A stretch of 11,713 bases of DNA from positions 1 to 11,713 of the forward strand of contig CAMPIU010000051.1 of assembly GCA_946886545.1 (NCBI GenBank). Reading direction: 5' to 3'. Positions 6,001-11,169 of the stretch are shown piece by piece (positions within the stretch are counted from its first letter, which is position 1; the number at the start of each line of letters is the position of its first letter). Below the pieces are notes generated by a model. That model was given only the letters and a program-made list of their open reading frames with translations, had not been told where the DNA came from and searched no databases. The DNA is from an uncultured Flavobacteriales bacterium (GTDB lineage Bacteria > Bacteroidota > Bacteroidia > Flavobacteriales > Crocinitomicaceae). The position numbers were made by a program, and so were the translations under genes.

Positions 6001-8099
6001 GGATCACTGCAAGTGGAACAGGAACTTTGACTTATAATTGGAATTTGGCTGTAAGCCCGACTTTAGATCACACGAATATTCCAGGTGGATCTTATGGATT
6101 ATTAGTATCCGATGCTTTTGGTTGTAATGCTGTAGCCGGACCTTTTAATGTCGGTTTATCTCCGGGCCCTGCAATTAACGCCACCAATATTGTAGTCGTT
6201 GGAACAAGTTGTGGTTTGAATAATGGAAGTATCACAGGAATTACCGCCACGGGAACCGGTTTAACTTATGAATGGAATGGAGTGAGTTCTCCAAGTTTGG
6301 ATCAAATGAACCTGGCATCCGGAAACTACACATTGGTTGTTACAGATGCCGGAAGTTGTACTTCTACCTACGGACCTGTTTCGATAGGTGCATCAAGTAA
6401 TCCGGTAATCAATTTAGCTTCAATAACAATTACACCTGCTCATTGCGGCCAATCAGACGGATCAATTTCGGGATTGACAGTTTCCGGTGGACAAGCGGGA
6501 TATACTTATTCCTGGAATTCAGGAGCATATAACACCTTGGATCTTTCCAATATCCCAAGTGGAAATTATACTTTACAAGTCACAGACAACTTAGGTTGTA
6601 CTGCAAATGCGGGACCTTTTAATGTAAGTAATATTGCCGGTCCAACGTTGAACTCCTCAAATGTTTTGGTCACAGCAGAAACCTGTGCATTGAACGACGG
6701 AACGATTTCAGGCTTAACAGTTAGTGGCGGAACAGGAACATTAACTTATACGTGGAATGGTGTTGCCAGCCCGACCTTGAATCAGACAAATTTGTCTCCC
6801 GGAAATTATAATCTGGTAGTAGAGGATGCCTTTGGTTGCACGGTAAATGGCGGTCCTTTCCCTGTTAATGCAGTTGTTCCTTTGATTTTGGATCAAACGT
6901 CATTACTTATTACACCGACAGGGTGTGTAGGAAATACAGGTTCTATATTCGGACTTAGTTATACTGGGGGAGTAAATCCTGTTGTGATAAGTTGGTCAAA
7001 TGGCCAAAATATACTAGATATCCAAAACTTGGCGGCTGGAAATTATACTTTAACTATTACAGATGCTCAAAACTGTTCTATTCAGGAAACATTTACAGTT
7101 GCAAGTACATCCGGTTTAACAGTAAACACAAACAATGTAGTTGTTACTAATGATAATTGCGGTGTCGGCTCCGGTTCAATAACAGGAGCAAGTGTTTTTG
7201 GTGGGACCGCACCATATTCTTATTCCTGGAATAGTTCACCTGTGCAAAACACTTTGAATGCGTCCAATTTAACAACGGGAAATTATACTTTGACCGTTAC
7301 GGATAATGGTGGATGCCAGGCCACAAGCTCCATGTTTGTTGGAATTGTACCTCCTTCCACAATTGATCAAAGCAATGTAGTGATCACCAATGAAACTTGT
7401 GTCGGAAATAACGGTGCAATTAGCGGTATTCAGGTTTCAGGAAACGGCCCATATACTTATTCCTGGAGCGGAAGTCCTCTGACAAGTTTGAATCTGACCA
7501 ATCTGAATTCAGGAGTTTATACTTTAACACTTACGGATGGTAACGGCTGTATCACAAATAGTTCACCGATCACAGTTGGTTCAATGCCTTCTCCAAATGC
7601 GGATTTCACAATGTCAAGTTCTATTGTTTCGCCTGGCGAGCCTATTAACTTTACGGATGCAAGTTCAGGAGGACCGTTCCAAAGCTATGGCTGGACTATC
7701 GTTGGGGAGGGACTTATCGGCACGGGATCTTCTGTGAGTTACAACTCGATGATTGAAGGTAACTACAATATGACCCTGGTTGTAGAAACGTTTGACGGGT
7801 GTATTGATTCAATTACGAAAAGTTTCCAGATTTTAGGAGAAATCAAGATTCCTAATATCGTTACTGCTAATGGGGATCATACGAATGATGAATTCTACAT
7901 CACGAATTTAAAGCCAAACTCCAAGATAATTATACAGAATCGCTGGGGAAATGTGGTATTCGAATCCGACAATTATAAAAATGACTGGGGAGGGATCGAC
8001 ATCACCGGGGAAAAATTGGTGGATGGAGTTTATTTCTACCAATTAATAACTGCGGATGGTAAAATGTGGCAAGGAAATGTTCATTTGCTCATTGATTGA
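3081..8099 (+). CDS. Giant secreted SprB-repeat adhesin with T9SS sorting domain
   Basis: This 1672-residue protein is probably exported by Sec, then by the type IX secretion system, to the cell surface. Order: signal peptide (1 to about 20, MRSTLLSIILLFVSTLTFSQ); beta-rich N-terminal domain (about 21-215, with GDLILIIQMQGA, NAGKYEYAEVLSV and WNGTVGGIVALEINGIL) like that of myxobacterial AgmC-type proteins; glycine-rich region (about 210-545); Ig-like_CHU domain (about 555-636); eleven SprB-like repeats (637-1504); PKD-like domain (1505-1587); CHU_C gliding-motility-type C-terminal domain (1588-1672). The open frame extends 33 codons upstream into the YkgJ-type gene. ATG 3081 is preferred because the signal peptide begins there. 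SprB of Flavobacterium johnsoniae is a mobile gliding adhesin; an adhesion role here is inferred. No catalytic domain was recognised. No PorP/SprF-type gene lies beside it. Confidence 0.9.
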   Translation: MRSTLLSIILLFVSTLTFSQQAKNGNYTVTAAGTVLNAYTSVTANVAANATSIQVANNTLINGPVLTTALAAGDLILIIQMQGADMDIRTDPIFWPGNYTLSNSAMGDLANMDNYRPDWGTVTNYNNAGKYEYAEVLSVSAGNINVRCALKNAYTSTGHVQVVRVPRIENLSLNANTSIIPLAWNGTVGGIVALEINGILTFGTNSRINTSGYGFRGGITDNTSGGPAGSATQKGKPGYSTANEGSEKGEGIGGSAANEYTTLYSRYGLGAPANGGGGGNYKNAGGGGGSNVGSGMYNGKGVATAGYAAFWNLETAGMATTPSSGGGRGGYSGAQSDQNEATLGPNNAAWSGDYRRTEGGLGGHPLTYDVTRAFMGGGGGAGEMDQSQGGSGGAGGGMVFIQSYGSITGTGIIEANGANGQNSNPTNTPNPGAFSNTKLGVDGAGGAGGGGAIIVSNGTALPNTVTLNANGGTGGNNALSYGGFASGLEADGPGGGGGGGMIAFTSGTPVQTVTGGANGIVTVVGTTSIVANFPPNGATGGAAGQSSLPQTYYNLIPNNTTICSGNTANLSVTVQGTLPAPITNANITWYTSYTGNTSVGTGLTFTTPVLTTTTTYYVGFCPNGTFRVPVTVTVGGPTISGTAVVTNATCSSGGSITGLTTSGGAPTPVITWNGVVTPSMDLSGASAGSYTVIVTDGVGCTATSGPYIIGTSGGPAINSTNMVVTNASCLGGGGSITGITATGTGLTYSWNSGAYSTLNISGLNTGNYSLVVTDNNGCTASLGPINVGQNPGPTINTTNMLVTGTSCGANNGSISGISATGTGLTYQWNGISSPTLDQSNLASGNYNLVVTDNVGCTASAGPIAIGASSAPVINAASIAITHAHCGQSDGAISGITVSGGQAAYTYSWNSGAYTTLNLNAIPAGNYTLTVTDNLGCTANAGPFTVNDIAGPVINSTNVVITDETCAGNDGSITGITASGTGTLTYNWNLAVSPTLDHTNIPGGSYGLLVSDAFGCNAVAGPFNVGLSPGPAINATNIVVVGTSCGLNNGSITGITATGTGLTYEWNGVSSPSLDQMNLASGNYTLVVTDAGSCTSTYGPVSIGASSNPVINLASITITPAHCGQSDGSISGLTVSGGQAGYTYSWNSGAYNTLDLSNIPSGNYTLQVTDNLGCTANAGPFNVSNIAGPTLNSSNVLVTAETCALNDGTISGLTVSGGTGTLTYTWNGVASPTLNQTNLSPGNYNLVVEDAFGCTVNGGPFPVNAVVPLILDQTSLLITPTGCVGNTGSIFGLSYTGGVNPVVISWSNGQNILDIQNLAAGNYTLTITDAQNCSIQETFTVASTSGLTVNTNNVVVTNDNCGVGSGSITGASVFGGTAPYSYSWNSSPVQNTLNASNLTTGNYTLTVTDNGGCQATSSMFVGIVPPSTIDQSNVVITNETCVGNNGAISGIQVSGNGPYTYSWSGSPLTSLNLTNLNSGVYTLTLTDGNGCITNSSPITVGSMPSPNADFTMSSSIVSPGEPINFTDASSGGPFQSYGWTIVGEGLIGTGSSVSYNSMIEGNYNMTLVVETFDGCIDSITKSFQILGEIKIPNIVTANGDHTNDEFYITNLKPNSKIIIQNRWGNVVFESDNYKNDWGGIDITGEKLVDGVYFYQLITADGKMWQGNVHLLID
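3710..4720 (+). other. Glycine-rich domain of the adhesin
   Basis: Roughly residues 210-545 are dominated by Gly clusters (GGGGGNYKNAGGGGGSN, GGGGGAGEMDQSQGGSGG, GAGGAGGGG, GGGGGGG) alternating with short hydrophobic beta strands such as MVFIQSYGSI, AIIVSNGT and MIAFTSGT. The repeated loop-then-strand rhythm suggests a beta-helix or stacked-strand shaft with glycine loops. The encoding DNA is rich in ggc/ggt/gga runs, and both the reverse strand and the other forward frames stay open here. Those reading frames are composition artefacts. Confidence 0.75.
5457..6167 (+). repeat. Three-repeat block, copy A (R3-R4-R5)
   Basis: Units of 78, 80 and 79 residues that match R6, R7 and R8 in the same order better than they match each other. 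Diagnostic shared words: GTSCGxNNGSI and NLASGNY in R3/R6; AHCGQSDG, VSGGQA and TDNLGCTANAGPF in R4/R7; GTLTYxWN and DAFGC in R5/R8. By eye R4 and R7 agree at about 65 of 80 residues, and R3 and R6 at about 56 of 78. Confidence 0.8.
6168..6881 (+). repeat. Three-repeat block, copy B (R6-R7-R8)
   Basis: Second copy of the block at 5457-6167, with units of 78, 80 and 80 residues, directly adjoining it. Many codons differ synonymously between copies (for example tcagatgga versus tcagacgga for SDG). The duplication is therefore old, or the copies have been under protein-level selection for some time. Confidence 0.8.
7842..8096 (+). other. CHU_C / gliding-motility-associated C-terminal T9SS sorting domain
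   Basis: The last 85 residues begin IKIPNIVTANGDHTNDEFYI and continue with IIIQNRWGNVVFESDNYKNDWGG and DGVYFYQLITADGKMWQGNV. This matches the TIGR04131/PF13585 pattern: a P-N-(V/I)-x-T-x-N-G-D-x-x-N-D-x-F start, an NRWGNxVF strand, a WxG turn and DGVYFYxL. Such type B domains direct substrates to the T9SS. In the known SprB case an SprF-like outer-membrane partner is needed. Confidence 0.93.
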
Positions 8100-8120
8100 G
8101 ATAAGTTTTTTTTGCTTTGC

Positions 8121-8128
8121 TATATTTA
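8121..8128 (+). promoter_or_regulatory. Possible -7 element of the kinase-deacetylase operon
   Basis: TATATTTA matches TAnnTTTG except at the last base and ends 17 bases before the preferred ATG at 8146. TTTG appears at 8111-8114 and 8116-8119, but too close to serve as a -33 box. The adhesin stop at 8097-8099 is followed by a T-tract (8106-8113) without a convincing hairpin, so some read-through from the adhesin gene is possible. Confidence 0.3.
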
Positions 8129-8145
8129 CTGATTGTTAACAGTTG

Positions 8146-8718
8146 ATGCAACCTGGTACACTTTACATAGAACCCAAAATGATATTGGCCTCTTGGATTC
8201 AAGACGTTAAGGATAGTCATTTCAACTCGGTTCAGGTTGCTCACTTCGGTCCGTTGAATCAAGACCTGGTGAACAGCTTCACACTTAGCACCGAAGACTT
8301 CATGATTTCGGCCGGTGACAAGAAGACCTTGGTCAAACGTGTTTTCTCCATATTAATTGAAGGTTTACAGAATATCCTGCTTCACGGTAAAAAATGGGAT
8401 CATGAACAGCAAGCCCTGATCATTGTAGCTTTCAATGAAAATGCATACAGGATTGCACTGGGGAATCTTACAGATATTTCTGAAAAGGAAAAATTGGCAT
8501 CTTACCTGGATAGATTAAACGCTATGGATGAAGAAGAGGTCAAATCGTTTTATCTGGAAACACTTAATAATGGTTTAATATCAGACAAAGGTGGTGCCGG
8601 GCTTGGTTTTATAACCATGAGAATGAAATCGAAAAGCCAACTGAATTATCAGTTTGTTCCTGTTAATGATGATCTGATGTTGTTTACTATTTCAACAGAC
8701 GTAGACAGGACGCAGTAA
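8146..8718 (+). CDS. SiaB-family protein kinase (DUF6272, GHKL-like ATPase)
   Basis: This 190-residue cytosolic protein resembles SiaB, the anti-sigma-factor-like kinase of the Pseudomonas SiaABCD autoaggregation and biofilm pathway, which phosphorylates the SiaC protein. The histidine-kinase-type ATP fold is visible: an N-box in IEGLQNILLHG (E72, N76, H80) and a G-box in SDKGGAGLGF (D147 to F155). The first 60 residues carry the alpha/beta stretch VQVAHFGPLNQDLVNSF. The frame also offers a TTG at 8143, but ATG 8146 follows immediately and is preferred. The stop is separated by one base from the start of the deacetylase-family gene, so the two are almost certainly cotranscribed and translationally coupled. 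No SiaC (DUF1987), SiaA phosphatase or diguanylate cyclase gene is present in the window, so the kinase lacks its usual partner here. Family call is good; substrate is unknown. Confidence 0.82.
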   Translation: MQPGTLYIEPKMILASWIQDVKDSHFNSVQVAHFGPLNQDLVNSFTLSTEDFMISAGDKKTLVKRVFSILIEGLQNILLHGKKWDHEQQALIIVAFNENAYRIALGNLTDISEKEKLASYLDRLNAMDEEEVKSFYLETLNNGLISDKGGAGLGFITMRMKSKSQLNYQFVPVNDDLMLFTISTDVDRTQ

Positions 8719-8719
8719 A

Positions 8720-9628
8720 ATGTCATTTTTTGTAGCTTATCATCCTTCTTACATTCATTCCGTTCCAAGCAACCATCGTTTTCCAATGGAAAAGTATGGC
8801 TTGATCCATCAGCAACTGCAATATGAAGGGATTTTGGAAGAAAGCGAGTTTTTGCAGCCATCCCTTATTGATCTTAATATTGTCCGGCAAGTTCATTCAG
8901 AAGAGTATCTGACGAAGTTACTGACCTTAAATTGTTCTCCCAGAGAGCAGCGGGTGAGCGGCTTTATCCATAACGAAGAATTGATTCAACGTGAGCTCAG
9001 GATCATGGAAGGAACCAGGTTGTGTGCTGAAATGGTAAGAAATGGCGGTGCTGCTTTAAATATAGCCGGTGGAACGCATCATGCCTTTACAGACAGGGGG
9101 GAAGGATTTTGTTTATTGAATGACCAGGCTATTGCCGCCAAATGGCTTTTGGATCAGCACTTATTCAAACGGATCTTAATTGTCGATCTGGATGTTCATC
9201 AGGGAAATGGAACGGCAGAGATTTTTAGAGATGTACCGGAGGTGTTTACATTCAGTATGCACGGCGGTGCCAATTATCCGATGCATAAAGAAGAGTCGGA
9301 TAAGGATATTCATTTGGAAACACTTTTGGACGATAAATCCTATTTACACATTTTGAGAACGGAATTGACTGCTGTTTTGAAATCGTTTAATCCGGATTTC
9401 ATATTTTATCAGTCAGGAGTTGATATTTTGGAGTCAGATAAACTGGGTAAATTAAAGATCACACAAAATGGAATTCGTCTAAGGGATGAATTTGTTTTGA
9501 CCCTGGCGAAAGAAAGAAACTTGCCGATTGTTTGTAGTATGGGAGGCGGATACAGTAAGGATGTCAGGGATATTGTCAATGCGCACATGCATGTTTTCAG
9601 ATTGGCTTATCAACTATTTTCTAAATAA
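8720..9628 (+). CDS. Histone-deacetylase-family Zn-dependent amidohydrolase
   Basis: This 302-residue cytosolic enzyme belongs to the histone deacetylase / AcuC / acetylpolyamine amidohydrolase superfamily, which removes acyl groups from lysine side chains, polyamines or related amides. Catalytic parts are intact: the HH pair H120-H121 in GGTHHAF, zinc ligands D158 and H160 in DLDVHQGNGT, the third zinc ligand D235 in QSGVDILESD, and the catalytic-type Tyr278 in MGGGYS. NHRFPMEKY near residue 18 and EGFCLLNDQAIAA near 128 are also family signatures. Length is normal for compact bacterial members. It starts one base after the SiaB-family kinase stop (TAA, A, ATG). The physiological substrate cannot be read from sequence. 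It could be a protein lysine deacetylase or a small-molecule amidohydrolase. Confidence 0.92.
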   Translation: MSFFVAYHPSYIHSVPSNHRFPMEKYGLIHQQLQYEGILEESEFLQPSLIDLNIVRQVHSEEYLTKLLTLNCSPREQRVSGFIHNEELIQRELRIMEGTRLCAEMVRNGGAALNIAGGTHHAFTDRGEGFCLLNDQAIAAKWLLDQHLFKRILIVDLDVHQGNGTAEIFRDVPEVFTFSMHGGANYPMHKEESDKDIHLETLLDDKSYLHILRTELTAVLKSFNPDFIFYQSGVDILESDKLGKLKITQNGIRLRDEFVLTLAKERNLPIVCSMGGGYSKDVRDIVNAHMHVFRLAYQLFSK

Positions 9629-9641
9629 TTACTAACAATCT

Positions 9642-9671
9642 TTGGTAATTTATTTTCTAAGTGTACCTTTG
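9642..9671 (+). promoter_or_regulatory. Near-ideal Bacteroidota promoter of the small cysteine-rich gene
   Basis: TTG at 9642-9644 (within TTTGG) and TACCTTTG at 9664-9671 match the -33 TTG and -7 TAnnTTTG elements exactly, with a 19-base spacer that is typical for the phylum. The -7 element ends 22 bases before the ATG at 9694. This is the best promoter in the window. It lies in the 65-base gap after the deacetylase gene, so the small gene is an independent transcription unit. Confidence 0.75.
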
Positions 9672-9693
9672 TCTGGAATTAGTCTAAATAAAG

Positions 9694-9834
9694 ATGGTTA
9701 AAAAAGAAGTTTACACCGCGCAAACGATTTTACCTCTATTCACTTGTAATAACTGCTCTTGCGACAAGAGGAAAGATTGTTGTAAAAAGTATAAAAGAAA
9801 AGGATATCACTGTAAAAAGTGTCCGAAACTTTAG
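9694..9834 (+). CDS. Small cysteine-rich basic protein (46 residues)
   Basis: ATG at 9694 opens a 46-codon frame ending at TAG 9832-9834. The product is basic, with many lysines, and has seven cysteines: C18, C21 and C23 in TCNNCSC, C29 and C30 in KDCCKKY, and C40 and C43 in HCKKCP. The spacing CxxCxC...CC...CxxC suggests a small metal-binding (zinc-ribbon-like) or disulfide-bonded peptide. There is no signal peptide or membrane segment. An in-frame stop lies just upstream (9685-9687), so no longer start is available. Support for a real gene is strong despite its size: a textbook promoter ends 22 bases upstream, and a hairpin terminator overlaps the stop codon. I do not recognise the family and assign no function. 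It resembles small hypothetical Bacteroidota proteins in composition only. Confidence 0.75.
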   Translation: MVKKEVYTAQTILPLFTCNNCSCDKRKDCCKKYKRKGYHCKKCPKL

Positions 9835-9861
9835 CTTTAGCTAAAGCATTCGGTTATTTTT
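9823..9861 (+). terminator. Rho-independent-type terminator of the small cysteine-rich gene
   Basis: CCGAA (9823-9827) pairs with TTCGG (9849-9853), and CTTTAGC (9829-9835) pairs with GCTAAAG (9840-9846) around a TTTA loop, with a one- or two-base bulge between the two helices. TTATTTTT follows at 9854-9861. The hairpin includes the last codons and the TAG stop of the small gene. The T-tract runs into the promoter of the next unit. Confidence 0.75.
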
Positions 9862-9862
9862 G
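9855..9862 (+). promoter_or_regulatory. -7 element embedded in the terminator T-tract
   Basis: TATTTTTG matches TAnnTTTG exactly and ends four bases before ATG 9867, so the transcript would be leaderless or nearly so. The -33 half is degenerate; TTTAG is seen near 9830-9834, inside the terminator stem. The alternative is that the downstream operon depends on read-through of the terminator. Confidence 0.45.
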
Positions 9863-9866
9863 AAGC

Positions 9867-10379
9867 ATGTTTCAAAGACTTGCTTTTGTGGCCTTATTAA
9901 TTCTTTCCTTTATGGGAAGATCCCAGGATTCAGCAAAGTATTCCTTAGGAGCAGATTTTAATTATCATCCCCAGGATTTCTTTTTTCATCTGCGAGGTCA
10001 AATGATCAGGAAACACCTTACGCATGAAGTCTTTTTAGGCTTCGGAATCACTAATACAATTCTTCAGGGACAAGCAAGACCGAATGTAGGTTACGATTTG
10101 TCTTACCCCACCAAACTAATCGATTGGATTACGATTTCCCCCTTTTTACGACTTTCTTATTCCTTGCTGAACACAAAAGTTCCGGAGAAACATCCATGGA
10201 TCCACACAAGCGAAGGTTTTTTAGCCTGCAGACTGGCTTTTGGGAAAAGAAATAAAATTGCACTCGCAAGTGGAATCGGCCCTTCGATAGAATGGAAGTA
10301 TGATGCTTACCTGGGGAGAAGGAATCATTTTTTTATGTGGAATTATTTTGCGGAAATTGCGTATTACTATGAGTTCTAA
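9867..10379 (+). CDS. Exported beta-rich hypothetical protein, possible outer-membrane barrel
   Basis: This 170-residue protein has a signal peptide (MFQRLAFVALLILSFMGRSQ, cleavage likely near residues 18-20). The rest shows alternating aromatic and polar strands (FFFHLRGQMI, HEVFLGFGITN, WITISPFLRLSYSLL, KIALASGIGPSIEWKY) and ends in YYYEF with a terminal Phe. A C-terminal aromatic residue, Gly-rich turns and amphipathic strands suit a small outer-membrane beta-barrel or an exported beta protein. It is much shorter than PorP/SprF proteins and I do not recognise the family. The first gene of an overlapping operon, it shares 11 bases (10369-10379) with the next gene. The start lies five bases after a TAnnTTTG element, with no Shine-Dalgarno sequence. 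Confidence 0.72.
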   Translation: MFQRLAFVALLILSFMGRSQDSAKYSLGADFNYHPQDFFFHLRGQMIRKHLTHEVFLGFGITNTILQGQARPNVGYDLSYPTKLIDWITISPFLRLSYSLLNTKVPEKHPWIHTSEGFLACRLAFGKRNKIALASGIGPSIEWKYDAYLGRRNHFFMWNYFAEIAYYYEF

Positions 10380-11169
10380 ACAATTGATATGGATCCTGTT
10401 GCCACTTCTTTTTTCCTGCAGGAAACACAAAGATCTTTATCCTGATACGATAATCGGGGGACATGCTTGTGCCGGTTTACATATCTCAAGCAGCAATTAT
10501 CATGACAACAGTTTGGAAGCTTACAAATATGCCAGAAGTTTTGAAACCGTCTTACTAATTGAAGTAGATGCCCAATTATCCTCGGATGGAACTTTATGGC
10601 TTTTTCACGATCCCGAATTGGACATTGAGTCGACTGGTACAGGATCTGTCTCACAAAAAGACGATGCATATCTTTCAGGTTTGAAATACAAATCCCTGGA
10701 ACACGAACGTTTGATCCGTTTGTCGGATCTTCCTGCTGATTTGAAGGGAATCCGCTTGTTAATTGATTTAAAAGAGTCGGATGGAACAGCAAGCGGCTTG
10801 ATCGATTCAACGAAGCTCATCATTGCTTTGAATCAGGCAAAAGAGTATTTTTATAACGGAGATTTGGGAGTGGTCACCGATACGGGGCGATTTTTATCAA
10901 CGATCAAAGGACTCGGATTCAAGATTTATTACAATGCAGTGAATGCGGCCCAGTTTTTGAATTATCCGACCATGTCCATTGTATACGGGGTAGTTTTCCG
11001 GAATTCAGAGATTGCAGTTTCCGATGTGAATTCTGTTAAATCTTTTGGAAAAAAGGTAATAATATACGATGTTCGATCTCCGAAAGGAATAAAGTCGGCA
11101 TTGGATAAAACACCAGATTATTTAATGACAGACGATATTAAAGCAACCTTAATTGAAAAATACAAATGA
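10369..11169 (+). CDS. Glycerophosphodiester-phosphodiesterase-like lipoprotein
   Basis: This 266-residue protein is a predicted lipoprotein: the signal segment ends in the lipobox LFSC with acylated Cys17. The mature part resembles the GDPD (PI-PLC-like TIM-barrel) family, which cleaves glycerophosphodiesters to glycerol-3-phosphate and an alcohol. Seen are His32 in GGHACAG, DNSLEA (46-51) in place of PENTLxA, IEVDAQLSSDGTLWLFHDPELD with E65, D67 and His80, STGTGSV, and the LIDLK strand near 131-135. The canonical HRG arginine is replaced by Ala33, and the PEN glutamate by Asp46. Bacteroidota have GDPD-like lipoproteins with an HAG-type motif, so this is a variant, not clear decay. The open frame extends 23 codons upstream, but ATG 10369 places the lipobox correctly. 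It overlaps the SUI1 gene by four bases (ATGA). Confidence 0.82.
   Translation: MSSKQLIWILLPLLFSCRKHKDLYPDTIIGGHACAGLHISSSNYHDNSLEAYKYARSFETVLLIEVDAQLSSDGTLWLFHDPELDIESTGTGSVSQKDDAYLSGLKYKSLEHERLIRLSDLPADLKGIRLLIDLKESDGTASGLIDSTKLIIALNQAKEYFYNGDLGVVTDTGRFLSTIKGLGFKIYYNAVNAAQFLNYPTMSIVYGVVFRNSEIAVSDVNSVKSFGKKVIIYDVRSPKGIKSALDKTPDYLMTDDIKATLIEKYK

Larger units (their letters stand above)
4989..7592 (+). repeat. Eleven tandem SprB-like repeats (78-80 residues each)
   Basis: Units: R1 4989-5222, R2 5223-5456, R3 5457-5690, R4 5691-5930, R5 5931-6167, R6 6168-6401, R7 6402-6641, R8 6642-6881, R9 6882-7115, R10 7116-7355, R11 7356-7592. The shared pattern is P-x-I-N-x-x-N-(hydrophobic)-V-T-x-x-x-C, NNGSITGI, LTYxWN, a leucine-rich stretch, SGNYTLVVTD, GCTA and GP. 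Every unit has exactly two cysteines, at about positions 15 and 64-66. The later half of each unit (SGG..YTYSW...AGNYTLTVTDxxGC) is the SprB repeat signature. The repeats have diverged at DNA level, so they are not recent perfect copies. Confidence 0.92.

Noticed and set aside
4989..7592. Tandem repeats as a possible CRISPR-like or minisatellite array
   Set aside because: Unit length about 234-240 bases, in frame, with protein-level conservation and synonymous divergence; this is a coding domain repeat.
8143..8145. TTG as start codon of the SiaB-family gene
   Set aside because: ATG follows immediately at 8146 and is the more usual initiator; the difference is one residue.
9627..9650. AATTAC/GTAATT inverted repeat after the deacetylase gene as a terminator
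   Set aside because: Only six AT-rich pairs with a 12-base loop, and it overlaps the -33 box of the next promoter; too weak to call.
10300..10368. Upstream start for the GDPD-like lipoprotein
   Set aside because: It would add 23 residues before the signal peptide and spoil the lipobox spacing. ATG 10369 gives Cys17 in a normal lipoprotein signal.
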